This document shows positions 8,964-15,644 of a stretch of 20,314 bases of DNA, one piece after another. Both the position numbers and the translations under genes were made by a program. The first letter of the stretch is position 1. Each line of letters starts with the position of its first letter. This DNA comes from Oscillospiraceae bacterium (GTDB taxonomy: Bacteria; Bacillota_A; Clostridia; Oscillospirales; Oscillospiraceae): NCBI GenBank assembly GCA_015068055.1, contig SVLG01000036.1:1-20314 (forward strand), read 5' to 3'. The notes under the pieces were generated by a model. The model saw nothing but the letters and a program-made list of their open reading frames with translations. It did not search any database and was not told the origin of the DNA.

Positions 8964-9465
8964 AAACACTGCTGCGGGCTTCTTCCCCCGAGCCGCCGCC
9001 CTGCTGATCGACCGTGCCCTCCTCTTTGTGCCGCTGCTGGCGGTGCGCCTCCCCGCATGGTGGGGAGAAAATGGGCTTTCCCTGCCGGTGCTTTTCGCTT
9101 TTACCCTGTCGGAGGTCATATGCGCTGCAGCGGGTATCCTCTACTTTACGCTTCTCACATGGCGCTGCGGTTCCACCCTTGGCAAGCGGGCCATGAACCT
9201 GCAGGTAGTCCGGGAGGACGGTGAAAAACTCACATTCCTCAACTGCCTCTACCGGGAGAGCATTGGCCGCTATCTCAGCTCCCTTTTCTGCATCGGCTAC
9301 TTTCTCGCCGCCGTGGACGGGCGTAAGCAGGCCCTGCATGACATGATCTGCGACACGCAGGTGGTCTACGCTGTGCCCGTGCGGGTGAAAGAGACAAAGA
9401 AAGAGCTCCGGTATTTCAAAACCGACGACCCCGAACGAGACTGGTATAAGCCGTATCGGTATTAA
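8953..9465 (+). CDS. RDD-family integral membrane protein
   Basis: 170-aa membrane protein. The opening AGFFPRAAALLIDRALLF carries the R..A..(L/I)D arrangement that names the RDD domain. Two hydrophobic segments follow (about residues 19-33 and 43-67), then a cytoplasmic-type stretch WRCGSTLGKRAMNLQVV, typical of RDD proteins, and a further segment near 103-118 ending in the conserved DGRKQALHDMICDTQVV. The tail is polar (KETKKELRYFKTDDPERDWYKPYRY). Function in this family is mostly undefined; some members have been linked to ion transport. The ATG at 8953 lies inside the end of sppA (11-base overlap), so the two are translationally coupled and may act together at the membrane. A strong terminator starts directly after the stop. 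Confidence 0.85.
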   Translation: MRTENTAAGFFPRAAALLIDRALLFVPLLAVRLPAWWGENGLSLPVLFAFTLSEVICAAAGILYFTLLTWRCGSTLGKRAMNLQVVREDGEKLTFLNCLYRESIGRYLSSLFCIGYFLAAVDGRKQALHDMICDTQVVYAVPVRVKETKKELRYFKTDDPERDWYKPYRY

Positions 9466-9501
9466 AAAACAGCGCCCCGACAAACGTCGGGGCGCTGTTT
9501 T
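9466..9501. terminator. Bidirectional terminator between the RDD gene and the 84-aa gene
   Basis: Perfect 16-base stem: AAAACAGCGCCCCGAC (9466-9481), loop AAAC, and its complement at 9486-9501. It gives T4 on the plus strand and T6 on the minus strand, so it can end both the sppA-RDD transcript and the convergent 84-aa gene. Its core is repeated almost exactly at 10060-10093. Confidence 0.9.
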
Positions 9502-9505
9502 CACC

Positions 9506-9760
9506 TCATCCAAAATCGTGACGGCTTCCACCTGAGCTGCCGCATTCTTCAAAAGCGCGGACAATGTTTTCAATCTTATAAAAACATTCTCTGTCATCGA
9601 GCGTCTCATCATCAAGCGCTTCTTTAATCTTTGAGAGCACTTTATAACACTCCCGCTCCAACAATGTCGAAAGCTCTAAATTCAATTCAGGGAAAGTAAC
9701 TTCCACACGGTCTTTGCTCAACACATGAATTAACAATTCTTTATATAGCTCCATTTGCAT
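9506..9760 (-). CDS. Unrecognised small acidic protein (84 aa) with a C-terminal G-S-R-H-D-F-G tail
   Basis: No family recognised with certainty. The product starts MQMELYKELLIHVLS, looks helical and acidic (repeated E/D, including KEALDDETLDDREC), and ends in a glycine/serine-rich CGSSGGSRHDFG tail. I recall similar short clostridial proteins with an RHDFG ending, often in accessory DNA, but cannot verify this. The ATG at 9760 is preferred because ACGGGA lies about five bases upstream; a GTG at 9763 and an ATG at 9754 are alternatives. A perfect-consensus promoter at 9803-9831 drives it, suggesting strong potential expression, and candidate operators overlap that promoter. It is divergent from a small Cro/C1-type regulator and visibly richer in A+T than its neighbours. 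It could be a toxin, antitoxin, regulator partner or regulatory small protein; nothing in the sequence decides this. Confidence 0.7.
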   Translation of the reverse strand: MQMELYKELLIHVLSKDRVEVTFPELNLELSTLLERECYKVLSKIKEALDDETLDDRECFYKIENIVRAFEECGSSGGSRHDFG

Positions 9761-9776
9761 CACATCCCGTTTTATG

Positions 9777-9812
9777 GGGGCTATATCCCCTTAATATTCA
9801 GGATTATAACCC
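9777..9812. promoter_or_regulatory. Candidate operator pair in the divergent promoter region
   Basis: Two related dyads, GGGGCTATATCCCC (9777-9790) and GGATTATAACCC (9801-9812), both fit GG-N-TATA-N-CC and have centres 23 bases apart. The second overlays the -10 box of the 84-aa gene; the first lies just downstream of its predicted start. Dimer binding there would block that promoter. The small Cro/C1-type regulator next door is the obvious candidate binder, but this is inference. Confidence 0.4.
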
Positions 9813-9831
9813 CCAGAATAGTTGGTGTCAA
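9803..9831 (-). promoter_or_regulatory. Perfect-consensus sigma-A promoter of the 84-aa gene
   Basis: On the minus strand: TTGACA (9831-9826), exactly 17 bases, TATAAT (9808-9803). Predicted start near 9796 gives a leader of about 36 bases. A 6/6 and 6/6 promoter is very strong, which suggests the gene is either highly expressed or tightly repressed. Confidence 0.85.
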
Positions 9832-9849
9832 CAAACGGGGGCGATGAAG

Positions 9850-10056
9850 ATGATCAAATTTGACAGACTTTGGAAAACCATGGAACGCAAGGGCATTTCC
9901 ACTTACGTTCTCCGGGAAAAGTGCGGCATCGATAGCAAAACCGTCCGCCGACTCCGGGCCAACGACAACATGGAGACCAAAACTCTGAATAAGCTCTGCG
10001 AAGTGCTGGACTGTACATTGGAAGATATCGCGGAGTTTGTAAAAGACGAAGAATAA
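9850..10056 (+). CDS. Small Cro/C1-type (XRE) helix-turn-helix regulator
   Basis: 68-aa single-domain DNA-binding protein. It opens MIKFDRLWKTMERKGIS, and the helix-turn-helix is visible in TYVLREKCGIDSKTVRRLRAND, followed by the conserved LNKLCEVLDCTLEDIAEF that completes the five-helix XRE fold. There is no second domain for ligand or partner binding, as in the many stand-alone XRE regulators of mobile elements and toxin-antitoxin modules. The ATG at 9850 is preferred (GGGGG eight bases upstream); an ATG at 9844 would add two residues but sits too close to that sequence. It diverges from the 84-aa gene across a short spacer holding candidate operators, so it may repress that gene and itself. 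No convincing own promoter is visible. Ends at a strong terminator. Confidence 0.88.
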   Translation: MIKFDRLWKTMERKGISTYVLREKCGIDSKTVRRLRANDNMETKTLNKLCEVLDCTLEDIAEFVKDEE

Positions 10057-10059
10057 GCA

Positions 10060-10093
10060 ACAGCGCCCCGACTTTACGTCGGGGCGCTCTTTT
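10060..10093 (+). terminator. Intrinsic terminator after the XRE gene; near-copy of the 9466-9501 hairpin
   Basis: Stem AGCGCCCCGAC (10062-10072), loop TTTAC, and GTCGGGGCGCT (10078-10088), then C and TTTTC. On the minus strand the tail after the same stem is only partly T-rich, so it may also serve as a weaker terminator for typA, which converges on it from 10095. Confidence 0.85.
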
Positions 10094-10094
10094 C

Positions 10095-11906
10095 TTATGC
10101 CTTATGAATGCTCTTCATGCGCTGGCCGTGGTCCAGAATACGCTTGCGGATACGCAGGTTCTGGGGGGTGACTTCCAGCAGCTCGTCGTCGCTGAGGAAC
10201 TCCAGGCACTGCTCCAGACTCATCTGCCGGGGCGGCACAAGGCGCAGAGCCTCGTCGCTGCCGGAGGCACGGGTGTTGGTCAGATGCTTGGTGCGGCAGA
10301 CGTTCACGGGGATGTCCTCGTTCTTGGGGGTGACGCCCACCACCATGCCGCCATAGACCTGGGTGCCCGGGGCGATGAACAGGGCGCCGCGCTCCTGGGC
10401 GTTCCAGAGGCCGTAGGCCACGGCGGTGCCGGTCTCCCAGGCGATGAGGGAGCCGGTGGAACGGCGCTGCACCTCGCCCTTGAAGGGGGCATAGCTGTCA
10501 AAGACGCTGGCCATGATGCCCTCGCCGTGGGTATCGGTGAGGAATTCGTTGCGGTAACCAAAGAGGCCGCGGGAGGGGACCAGGAAGGTGATGCGCATAC
10601 GGTTGCCCACGGGGTTCATCTCCTTAAGCTCGCCCTTGCGCATGCCCAGCTTCTCGATAACGGGGCCCACATATTCCTGGGGCACGTCGGCCAGCAGTTC
10701 TTCCATAGGCTCCATAAGACCTTCCTCGGTCTTCTTCAGCAGCACACGGGGAGGAGACACCTGGAACTCGTAGCCTTCGCGGCGCATGGTCTCAATGAGG
10801 ATGCTCAGGTGCATCTCGCCGCGGCCAGCCACGTTGAAGCTGTCGGTGGAGTTCTCCACGTCGGTAACCCGGAGGGATACGTCCTTGAGGGTCTCCCGGT
10901 AGAGACGCTCCCGGATCTGACGGGAGGTGACCCACTTGCCTTCCTTACCGGCGAAGGGGGAGTTGTTGACGGAGAAGGTCATCTCCATGGTGGGGGCGGA
11001 GATCTTCACAAAGGGCAGGGGCTCGATGGCCTCGGGGGCGCAAATGGTATCGCCGATGGTCACATCGCCGATGCCGCTCATGGCAATGATGTTGCCGGCG
11101 CTGGCCTCGGTGATGGGGGTGCGGCCCAGCCCGCCGAACTCAAAAAGAGCCACAGCACGAGCCTTGCGCACGGGAGCCTGATAGTCGTGGAAGTTGGACA
11201 CAGCAATGTCCTGATTCTGGCGGATGGAGCCGCGCTCGATACGGCCAATGGCAATGCGGCCCACAAATTCATTGTAGTCCACGGAGGAGACCAGCATCTG
11301 GAAGGGGCCTTCGGGCATGGGGGGCTCGGGGATATACTCCAGAATGGTGTCCAGCAGGGGCTGGAGGTCCTTGCCGGGCACGTCGGGGGAATAGGAAGCG
11401 GTGCCCTGACGGCCGGAGCAGAAGAGCATGGGGGAGTCCAGCTGCTCGTCGGTGGCATCCAGATCCATGAGGAGCTCCAACACCTCGTCCACCACCTCGT
11501 GGACGCGCTGGTCGGGACGGTCGACCTTGTTGACCACCACAATGACCCGGTGGCCCAGCTCCAGAGCCCGGCTGAGAACGAAGCGGGTCTGAGGCATGGG
11601 GCCCTCGGCCGCATCCACCAGCAGCAGCACGCCGCTGACCATCTTCAGAACGCGCTCCACCTCGCCGCCGAAGTCGGCATGGCCCGGGGTGTCCACGATG
11701 TTGATCTTGGTGTTCTTATAGTTGATGGCCGTGTTCTTGGCCAGAATGGTGATGCCGCGCTCACGCTCCAGATCGCCCGAGTCCATGACACGGTCCACGA
11801 CCTCCTGATTTTCCCGGTAAACGCCGGACTGCTTGAGCATTTCATCCACGAGGGTGGTCTTGCCGTGGTCAACGTGGGCAATGATGGCAATATTACGAAG
11901 TTCCAT
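10095..11906 (-). CDS. typA: Translational GTPase TypA/BipA
   Basis: 603-aa ribosome-associated GTPase of the EF-G family, involved in 50S assembly and in growth at low temperature or under stress in studied bacteria. The GTPase domain shows G1 AHVDHGKT (residues 10-17), switch I region ERERGITI, G3 [13 protein letters not shown], and G4 VVNKVD. Domain II follows ([11 protein letters not shown]), then the EF-G-like III/V domains and the BipA-specific C-terminal region ([20 protein letters not shown]). Length matches the family. The start at 11906 is supported by GGGAG nine bases upstream and by the conserved [17 protein letters not shown] opening. It stands as a single gene with its own promoter (11941-11969) and converges with the small XRE regulator. 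Confidence 0.98.
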   Translation of the reverse strand: MELRNIAIIAHVDHGKTTLVDEMLKQSGVYRENQEVVDRVMDSGDLERERGITILAKNTAINYKNTKINIVDTPGHADFGGEVERVLKMVSGVLLLVDAAEGPMPQTRFVLSRALELGHRVIVVVNKVDRPDQRVHEVVDEVLELLMDLDATDEQLDSPMLFCSGRQGTASYSPDVPGKDLQPLLDTILEYIPEPPMPEGPFQMLVSSVDYNEFVGRIAIGRIERGSIRQNQDIAVSNFHDYQAPVRKARAVALFEFGGLGRTPITEASAGNIIAMSGIGDVTIGDTICAPEAIEPLPFVKISAPTMEMTFSVNNSPFAGKEGKWVTSRQIRERLYRETLKDVSLRVTDVENSTDSFNVAGRGEMHLSILIETMRREGYEFQVSPPRVLLKKTEEGLMEPMEELLADVPQEYVGPVIEKLGMRKGELKEMNPVGNRMRITFLVPSRGLFGYRNEFLTDTHGEGIMASVFDSYAPFKGEVQRRSTGSLIAWETGTAVAYGLWNAQERGALFIAPGTQVYGGMVVGVTPKNEDIPVNVCRTKHLTNTRASGSDEALRLVPPRQMSLEQCLEFLSDDELLEVTPQNLRIRKRILDHGQRMKSIHKA

Positions 11907-11940
11907 AATCTATATCTCCCTGTTTCAATTCCAACTGAAT

Positions 11941-11969
11941 ATTATAGCGTATATATTGGCTTTTGAAAA
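11941..11969 (-). promoter_or_regulatory. Sigma-A promoter of typA
   Basis: On the minus strand: -35 TTTTCA (11969-11964), 17 bases, perfect -10 TATAAT (11946-11941). Predicted start near 11934 leaves a leader of about 28 bases to the typA ATG. Confidence 0.65.
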
Positions 11970-11980
11970 GATGGGAAACA

Positions 11981-12012
11981 AAAAAATGTCTGCCTTTCGG
12001 CAGACATTTTTT
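11981..12012. terminator. Bidirectional terminator ending the UbiA/GtrA operon
   Basis: Perfect 14-base stem AAAAAATGTCTGCC (11981-11994), loop TTTC, and its complement at 11999-12012, with T6 or more on both strands. It overlaps the gtrA-like stop codon (12011-12013) and isolates the operon from typA. Confidence 0.92.
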
Positions 12013-12436
12013 ATTGCTTTCTGAAGATAAAAAACTTGCTGGCGATATAGTTGAGGACAATGACGATCACGTTGGAAATGATTTTCCAGATAAGCCCGTT
12101 CCAGCCCATCATGTCTACTGCCAGGGCCATGATGAGAACGTCCAGAATGCCGGTAAGGATGCGGCAGCCAAAGAAAGATAGCAGCTCCCGCAGTCTGCCG
12201 CGCAGTTCCGTCTCCTTGCTCTCAAAAACAAAGCTGCGGTTGGTGAGGAAGGCAAAGATCACCGACACCAGCCAGGCCAGAATGGTACTGGGTACATTGG
12301 CCATCTGCAGCCCCCGGTACAGAAGGGCATAGACCACGATGTTGATCAGCGTGGTGCAGCCGCCAAAGAACAGATAGAGGATGACTTCTCTATACTTTCT
12401 GAAAAGCGTCCACCCCAGATCGATCAGCTTTTTCAT
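12011..12436 (-). CDS. GtrA-family small membrane protein
   Basis: 141-aa protein with four membrane segments (about residues 19-38, 48-67, 83-105 and 112-134) and the GtrA-family layout: FFGGCTTLINIVVYALL in the first segment, LTNRSFVF after the second, and the basic C-terminal KFFIFRKQ. GtrA proteins are thought to help move or stabilise polyprenyl-phosphate-linked sugars in the membrane; some occur with cell-wall polysaccharide and teichoic acid genes. Last gene of a four-gene operon: its ATG overlaps the HAD gene stop (ATGA) and GGAGG lies upstream. In this context a role in flipping the lipid-linked pentose suggested for its neighbours is plausible, but that is inference. Its stop lies in the terminator stem. 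Confidence 0.9.
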   Translation of the reverse strand: MKKLIDLGWTLFRKYREVILYLFFGGCTTLINIVVYALLYRGLQMANVPSTILAWLVSVIFAFLTNRSFVFESKETELRGRLRELLSFFGCRILTGILDVLIMALAVDMMGWNGLIWKIISNVIVIVLNYIASKFFIFRKQ

Positions 12437-12990
12437 ATGTTCCAGTCCTCCACCTTTCCCTTTTTCACCATGTACGCCCGCTCCGCGATCTGCGCCATGG
12501 GCAGGTCGGAGAGGGAGTCGGAATAGAAAGCCTCCACCTTTGTCAGTCCATACTCGGCGGCCAGCCGCTTCGGCTTTTCCACATCGTGGCAGTTTGCCCC
12601 GGTGAACTTTCCGCTTCTGGCATCCACGCGGGATGCGATGAGACGGGAGATGCCCAGACGGCGGCAGATGGGCCGCAGGAGAAAGTCCGGAGACGCGGAG
12701 ATGACCATGTCGTCCTCCTGCCGCTGCCGGAGATACCAGTCAAAGATCCGCCCTTCCTGTTCGTCCCAGAAGCTCTCCGCCAGTGCCATAGCATCCACGG
12801 CGGCGAGAAAGCTGAAGTAGTATTCCTTGAGCGTAGTTTTATCGATTTTTTTCAAAGCATACAGTACGAAGCCCCAGAGCTGTTTGGGAAGGTAAAGCAG
12901 TGTCCCGGGCTTCTTTTTCAGCGCGTAGAGCAGAAAGTTCACGCTGCTGTCGCCGTTATAAATGGTTCCGTCAAAATCGTATACGTTCAT
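12433..12990 (-). CDS. HAD-superfamily (subfamily IB) phosphatase
   Basis: 185-aa soluble phosphatase of the HAD-IB group (SerB/PGP-like). Motif I is VYDFDGT with nucleophile D5 and acid/base D7. Motif II is the serine in MVISASP, and motif IV is YSDSLSDLPM with two metal-binding aspartates. A helical cap between motifs I and II (about residues 15-90) is typical of HAD-IB. The ATG at 12990 is chosen over a GTG at 12999 because the latter abuts the preceding stop. It follows the UbiA gene by nine bases and overlaps the GtrA gene by four. HAD domains are found next to, or fused to, UbiA prenyltransferases in many bacteria, so it may dephosphorylate the UbiA product (for example polyprenylphosphoryl-5-phosphoribose). 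The substrate is inferred from position only. Confidence 0.87.
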   Translation of the reverse strand: MNVYDFDGTIYNGDSSVNFLLYALKKKPGTLLYLPKQLWGFVLYALKKIDKTTLKEYYFSFLAAVDAMALAESFWDEQEGRIFDWYLRQRQEDDMVISASPDFLLRPICRRLGISRLIASRVDARSGKFTGANCHDVEKPKRLAAEYGLTKVEAFYSDSLSDLPMAQIAERAYMVKKGKVEDWNI

Positions 12991-12999
12991 GGCGCACAC

Positions 13000-13857
13000 T
13001 CACAGATAGAGGATGGCAAGCATCATCACAAGATAGACAAAGCAAAGAAGCAAAAGCACCTTATCATGGAGCAGCACCTCCACCGGATCGCCGTCGGAGT
13101 CCCCTTCAATATTGAGGCTGTACTTCATGGTGATGAGCAGCACGATGGGCACGGAAAACACCAGACTGTTTCCGTAAGCTCTTACGGTATTCTCATCCAT
13201 GCTCCACAGGGCATAGAACACATTGGCCAGCGTCAGACACATATTCATGCTCTTATTCAGAAAGCTCACCGGATAGGCCTTCAGTACGGCTCTTGTCTCC
13301 CCGCCGCCCAGCTGTCTCAGCTCGTTGCGCCGCTTGCCCAGCGAGAAATAGAAAGCCACGGCAATCACCGTCAGGTAGAGCCAGTTGGAGATAACAATAT
13401 CCGTCACCATGGCACCGTAGAGAATGCGGATGAGAAAACCAGACACCAGAATGGTGATGTCTACGATGGGCACATTCTTAAGGCCGAAGCTGTAGACCAG
13501 ATTCAAAACAAAATACAGCACCAGCAGCAGCGTAGCCCCCAAATGGAAGCTCAGACTGTTGCAAACCGCTGCGATCACCAGCAGCGCAGCCGCCAGACAC
13601 CACGCATTCTTCACGGATACCGTACCGGCAGCGATGGGACGTTTGCACTTGGTAGGATGGCGGCGGTCCTTCTCCTGGTCACGGATGTCGTTGACAATGT
13701 AGACCACGGACGACACCATGCAGAAAGCCACAAAAGCCGCCAGCCCGGCGCCAAGCTTTTCAGGGTTAAAAAGCTGTCCGCTGCAGGCCAGAGCCGCAAA
13801 AACCAAAAAATTCTTGATGTAGTGATGCACACGCATCAGTTTCAGATAATGTTTCAT
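13000..13857 (-). CDS. UbiA-family transferase resembling decaprenyl-phosphate phosphoribosyltransferase (DPPR synthase)
   Basis: 285-aa polytopic membrane enzyme. The first UbiA aspartate motif is NDIRDQEKDRRHP (D57, D60, D64), followed by TKCKRPIAAG, the form seen in mycobacterial Rv3806c-type DPPR synthases rather than in menaquinone (MenA) or heme enzymes. The second conserved region, YSFGLKNVPIVDI (122-134), also matches that subgroup. DPPR synthase moves 5-phosphoribose from PRPP to a polyprenyl phosphate, the first lipid-linked step to arabinose or ribose donors. About nine membrane segments are expected. The ATG at 13857 has AAAGGGG five bases upstream and gives the conserved MKHYLKLMRVHHYIKN start; a longer in-frame reading from 13926 runs into the previous gene. 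Second gene of the operon. Family is clear; substrate is inferred from the motifs. Confidence 0.88.
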   Translation of the reverse strand: MKHYLKLMRVHHYIKNFLVFAALACSGQLFNPEKLGAGLAAFVAFCMVSSVVYIVNDIRDQEKDRRHPTKCKRPIAAGTVSVKNAWCLAAALLVIAAVCNSLSFHLGATLLLVLYFVLNLVYSFGLKNVPIVDITILVSGFLIRILYGAMVTDIVISNWLYLTVIAVAFYFSLGKRRNELRQLGGGETRAVLKAYPVSFLNKSMNMCLTLANVFYALWSMDENTVRAYGNSLVFSVPIVLLITMKYSLNIEGDSDGDPVEVLLHDKVLLLLCFVYLVMMLAILYL

Positions 13858-13867
13858 AAGTACCCCT

Positions 13868-15502
13868 TTATACAACCGGGTAATGGGTGACCGCGAAATC
13901 CAGCATTGCCATAACGGCCGGGACATTGATGAGCAGCAACGCGGCCGCTGCGGCGAGGCTCAGCGCCGGAACAAACCAGCGAAGCTTCAGCGTCTCACCA
14001 ATCTTTTCCGCCAGCTGCCAGAGCAGCACCAGAAAAGCCCAGCCAAAATAGAGCGAGTAGAGGATCAAACCATTCTCCTGCGTCCCCCAGCCGAGGCCCA
14101 GCAGCATCACCACGGAAAACCCCACCCAGAAAATCGCCAGTCGGCTGCTCCGCTTCTCCCGGTTCCATACCGCGCTGACAAGCACCAGCACAAGGATGGC
14201 AATGCCCGCGATCCGAATACCCGTCTGCTCGTTCAGCTGCCATGAAATATGTCCGAAGGCCATGCAGGGTCCTGCATCCGGTGCGGAAAAAATATTGCAG
14301 ACAAAGTCCGTATACTGCCGAAGCTTGTCCCCCATGGTGATGGCCTTTCCCGTAAAGCTGCCGAAATAGACCAGTCTGGAATAAAGCTCAAATACAACAT
14401 CCATACGACAGAACGCCAGAAACAGCGCCGCAAATTCCAGACCATACTTCAACATATCCATAAACCAACCCTTGAAATCCCGGAAAGGAGATTTTTCGGA
14501 CATGGCCGGTAGCAGGATCGCACTGGTAAGCAGGGAGCCCCCAGCACCCCAGAAGGGTAGCCGCTCGGCTCTCCCGCGCTCCGCAGTCACATATACGCAG
14601 AGGATCAGCCAGAAGCAGGAAACCAGATACTGCTCCATCATCAGGGAGAAGAGTATATACGCATACGTGCAGCAGCTCAGCAGCATAAAACAGATACGTT
14701 TTACCGCATCCAGCCGGAGCATACGAGCCAGCATGAATTGACTGACAAAAAGCAGCAAAATCTGGATGCTGTTGCTCAGTATGGCACGCATGACTGCCGT
14801 GGTACCGGGCAGCCGCCCCAGCAGATAGGGAATGCCCATAAAGGGAGAGGCAAATATTGCGAAAAACGGTTGGCGTATATCATTTTCCTGATGGGTCAGG
14901 GCCAGATACACCTCTCCTCTTACCAAAAACGGAGTGTCGCTGGTGTAAATAATGTCATAATTGTGCTGCGTTCCGTAAAAAGCCTCCGAGCGCATAAAGC
15001 AAAAGATCATAAAGCCCAGCACAGCCAGAAGCATCCCCGCATAGCAAAGCCACTCCCGGCGCGTAAGCCCCCGGAATGTCCCCAGCTCCGAAAAAATGCG
15101 GCACAGTGTCTTCCAAAAATACAAAACGGCCAGGTAAACAAAGGCCGCTGCCGCCACTGCACCGATTATGCCGACAATCCTGGCAACATCGATCCATTCG
15201 GGCAGCATTTCCCGAAAGAGCCGGGCCTTGGGAGAGTTGCTCCAATCCGAATAAAAGAAAGCCTGACTGCCCCAGCATACACCCACCGTCGTTGCAAAGG
15301 ACAACAAGCGCAAGCCCCAGCCGGCCTTACCCACGCAGGCAGAAACCGATGGGATGCGGGAAGATGCGATCAGCACTCCCACAAACAGCAGCACCAGACC
15401 TACAATATATCCCACCGTCATTCTGGCATGCATACAAAAATACGCCATGACAGAAAGGGGAACGTACCAGTTTCGCTTCAGATTATTCCATGCAGTATCC
15501 AT
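13868..15502 (-). CDS. Large polytopic membrane protein, possible GT-C glycosyltransferase
   Basis: Not recognised as a named family. 544 aa with about 10-12 hydrophobic segments; hydrophilic loops lie near residues 80-100 and 180-225 and in the second half. The long loop after the early segments reads NYDIIYTSDTPFLVRGEVYL and then NDIRQPFFAIFASPF, an acidic cluster followed by an (H/N)-x-R-x-P-type stretch that recalls the first outer loop of GT-C enzymes using polyprenyl-phosphate sugars. This resemblance is by eye only. The ATG at 15502 has AAGGA six bases upstream; the ATG at 15508 abuts it and is less likely. First gene of the operon: its promoter is at 15559-15587 and the UbiA gene starts ten bases after its stop. 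A pentose-transferring role would fit the neighbours. Alternatives are a polymerase, flippase or simple membrane scaffold. Confidence 0.75.
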   Translation of the reverse strand: MDTAWNNLKRNWYVPLSVMAYFCMHARMTVGYIVGLVLLFVGVLIASSRIPSVSACVGKAGWGLRLLSFATTVGVCWGSQAFFYSDWSNSPKARLFREMLPEWIDVARIVGIIGAVAAAAFVYLAVLYFWKTLCRIFSELGTFRGLTRREWLCYAGMLLAVLGFMIFCFMRSEAFYGTQHNYDIIYTSDTPFLVRGEVYLALTHQENDIRQPFFAIFASPFMGIPYLLGRLPGTTAVMRAILSNSIQILLLFVSQFMLARMLRLDAVKRICFMLLSCCTYAYILFSLMMEQYLVSCFWLILCVYVTAERGRAERLPFWGAGGSLLTSAILLPAMSEKSPFRDFKGWFMDMLKYGLEFAALFLAFCRMDVVFELYSRLVYFGSFTGKAITMGDKLRQYTDFVCNIFSAPDAGPCMAFGHISWQLNEQTGIRIAGIAILVLVLVSAVWNREKRSSRLAIFWVGFSVVMLLGLGWGTQENGLILYSLYFGWAFLVLLWQLAEKIGETLKLRWFVPALSLAAAAALLLINVPAVMAMLDFAVTHYPVV

Positions 15503-15558
15503 CCACATTCCTTGTATCTCTTTTCCTTATAAATGCGTATACCAACCCATAATAAGGT

Positions 15559-15587
15559 ATTATAACACGTTCCCTGTTCCATTTCCA
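15559..15587 (-). promoter_or_regulatory. Sigma-A promoter of the UbiA/HAD/GtrA operon
   Basis: On the minus strand: perfect -10 TATAAT (15564-15559) with an extended TGT before it; at 17 bases the -35 is a weak TGGAAA (15587-15582). The predicted start near 15552 gives a leader of about 50 bases. No other promoter was seen inside the operon. Confidence 0.6.
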
Positions 15588-15589
15588 CT

Positions 15590-15625
15590 AAAAAAACGAT
15601 ACCCGACGAACATCGGGTATCGTTT
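15590..15625 (-). terminator. Intrinsic terminator after the BspA/DUF4214 gene
   Basis: Perfect 13-base stem AAACGATACCCGA (15594-15606) with its complement at 15613-15625, six-base loop, and a T7 run on the minus strand (15596-15590). It ends just before the -35 of the next promoter. Confidence 0.92.
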
Positions 15626-15644
15626 CTATTGCTTTGTTTAACGA

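Noticed and set aside
9506..10056. Established toxin-antitoxin module
   Set aside because: The XRE partner is suggestive, but the 84-aa protein matches no toxin family I recognise and the genes are divergent rather than overlapping in one operon.
9466..10093. Insertion sequence or miniature transposon
   Set aside because: No transposase, no target-site duplication seen, and the repeated ends are intrinsic terminators rather than terminal inverted repeats.
13858..13926. Upstream start extending the UbiA protein into the previous gene
   Set aside because: The extra residues have no family support, while the ATG at 13857 has a good ribosome binding site and the conserved N-terminus.
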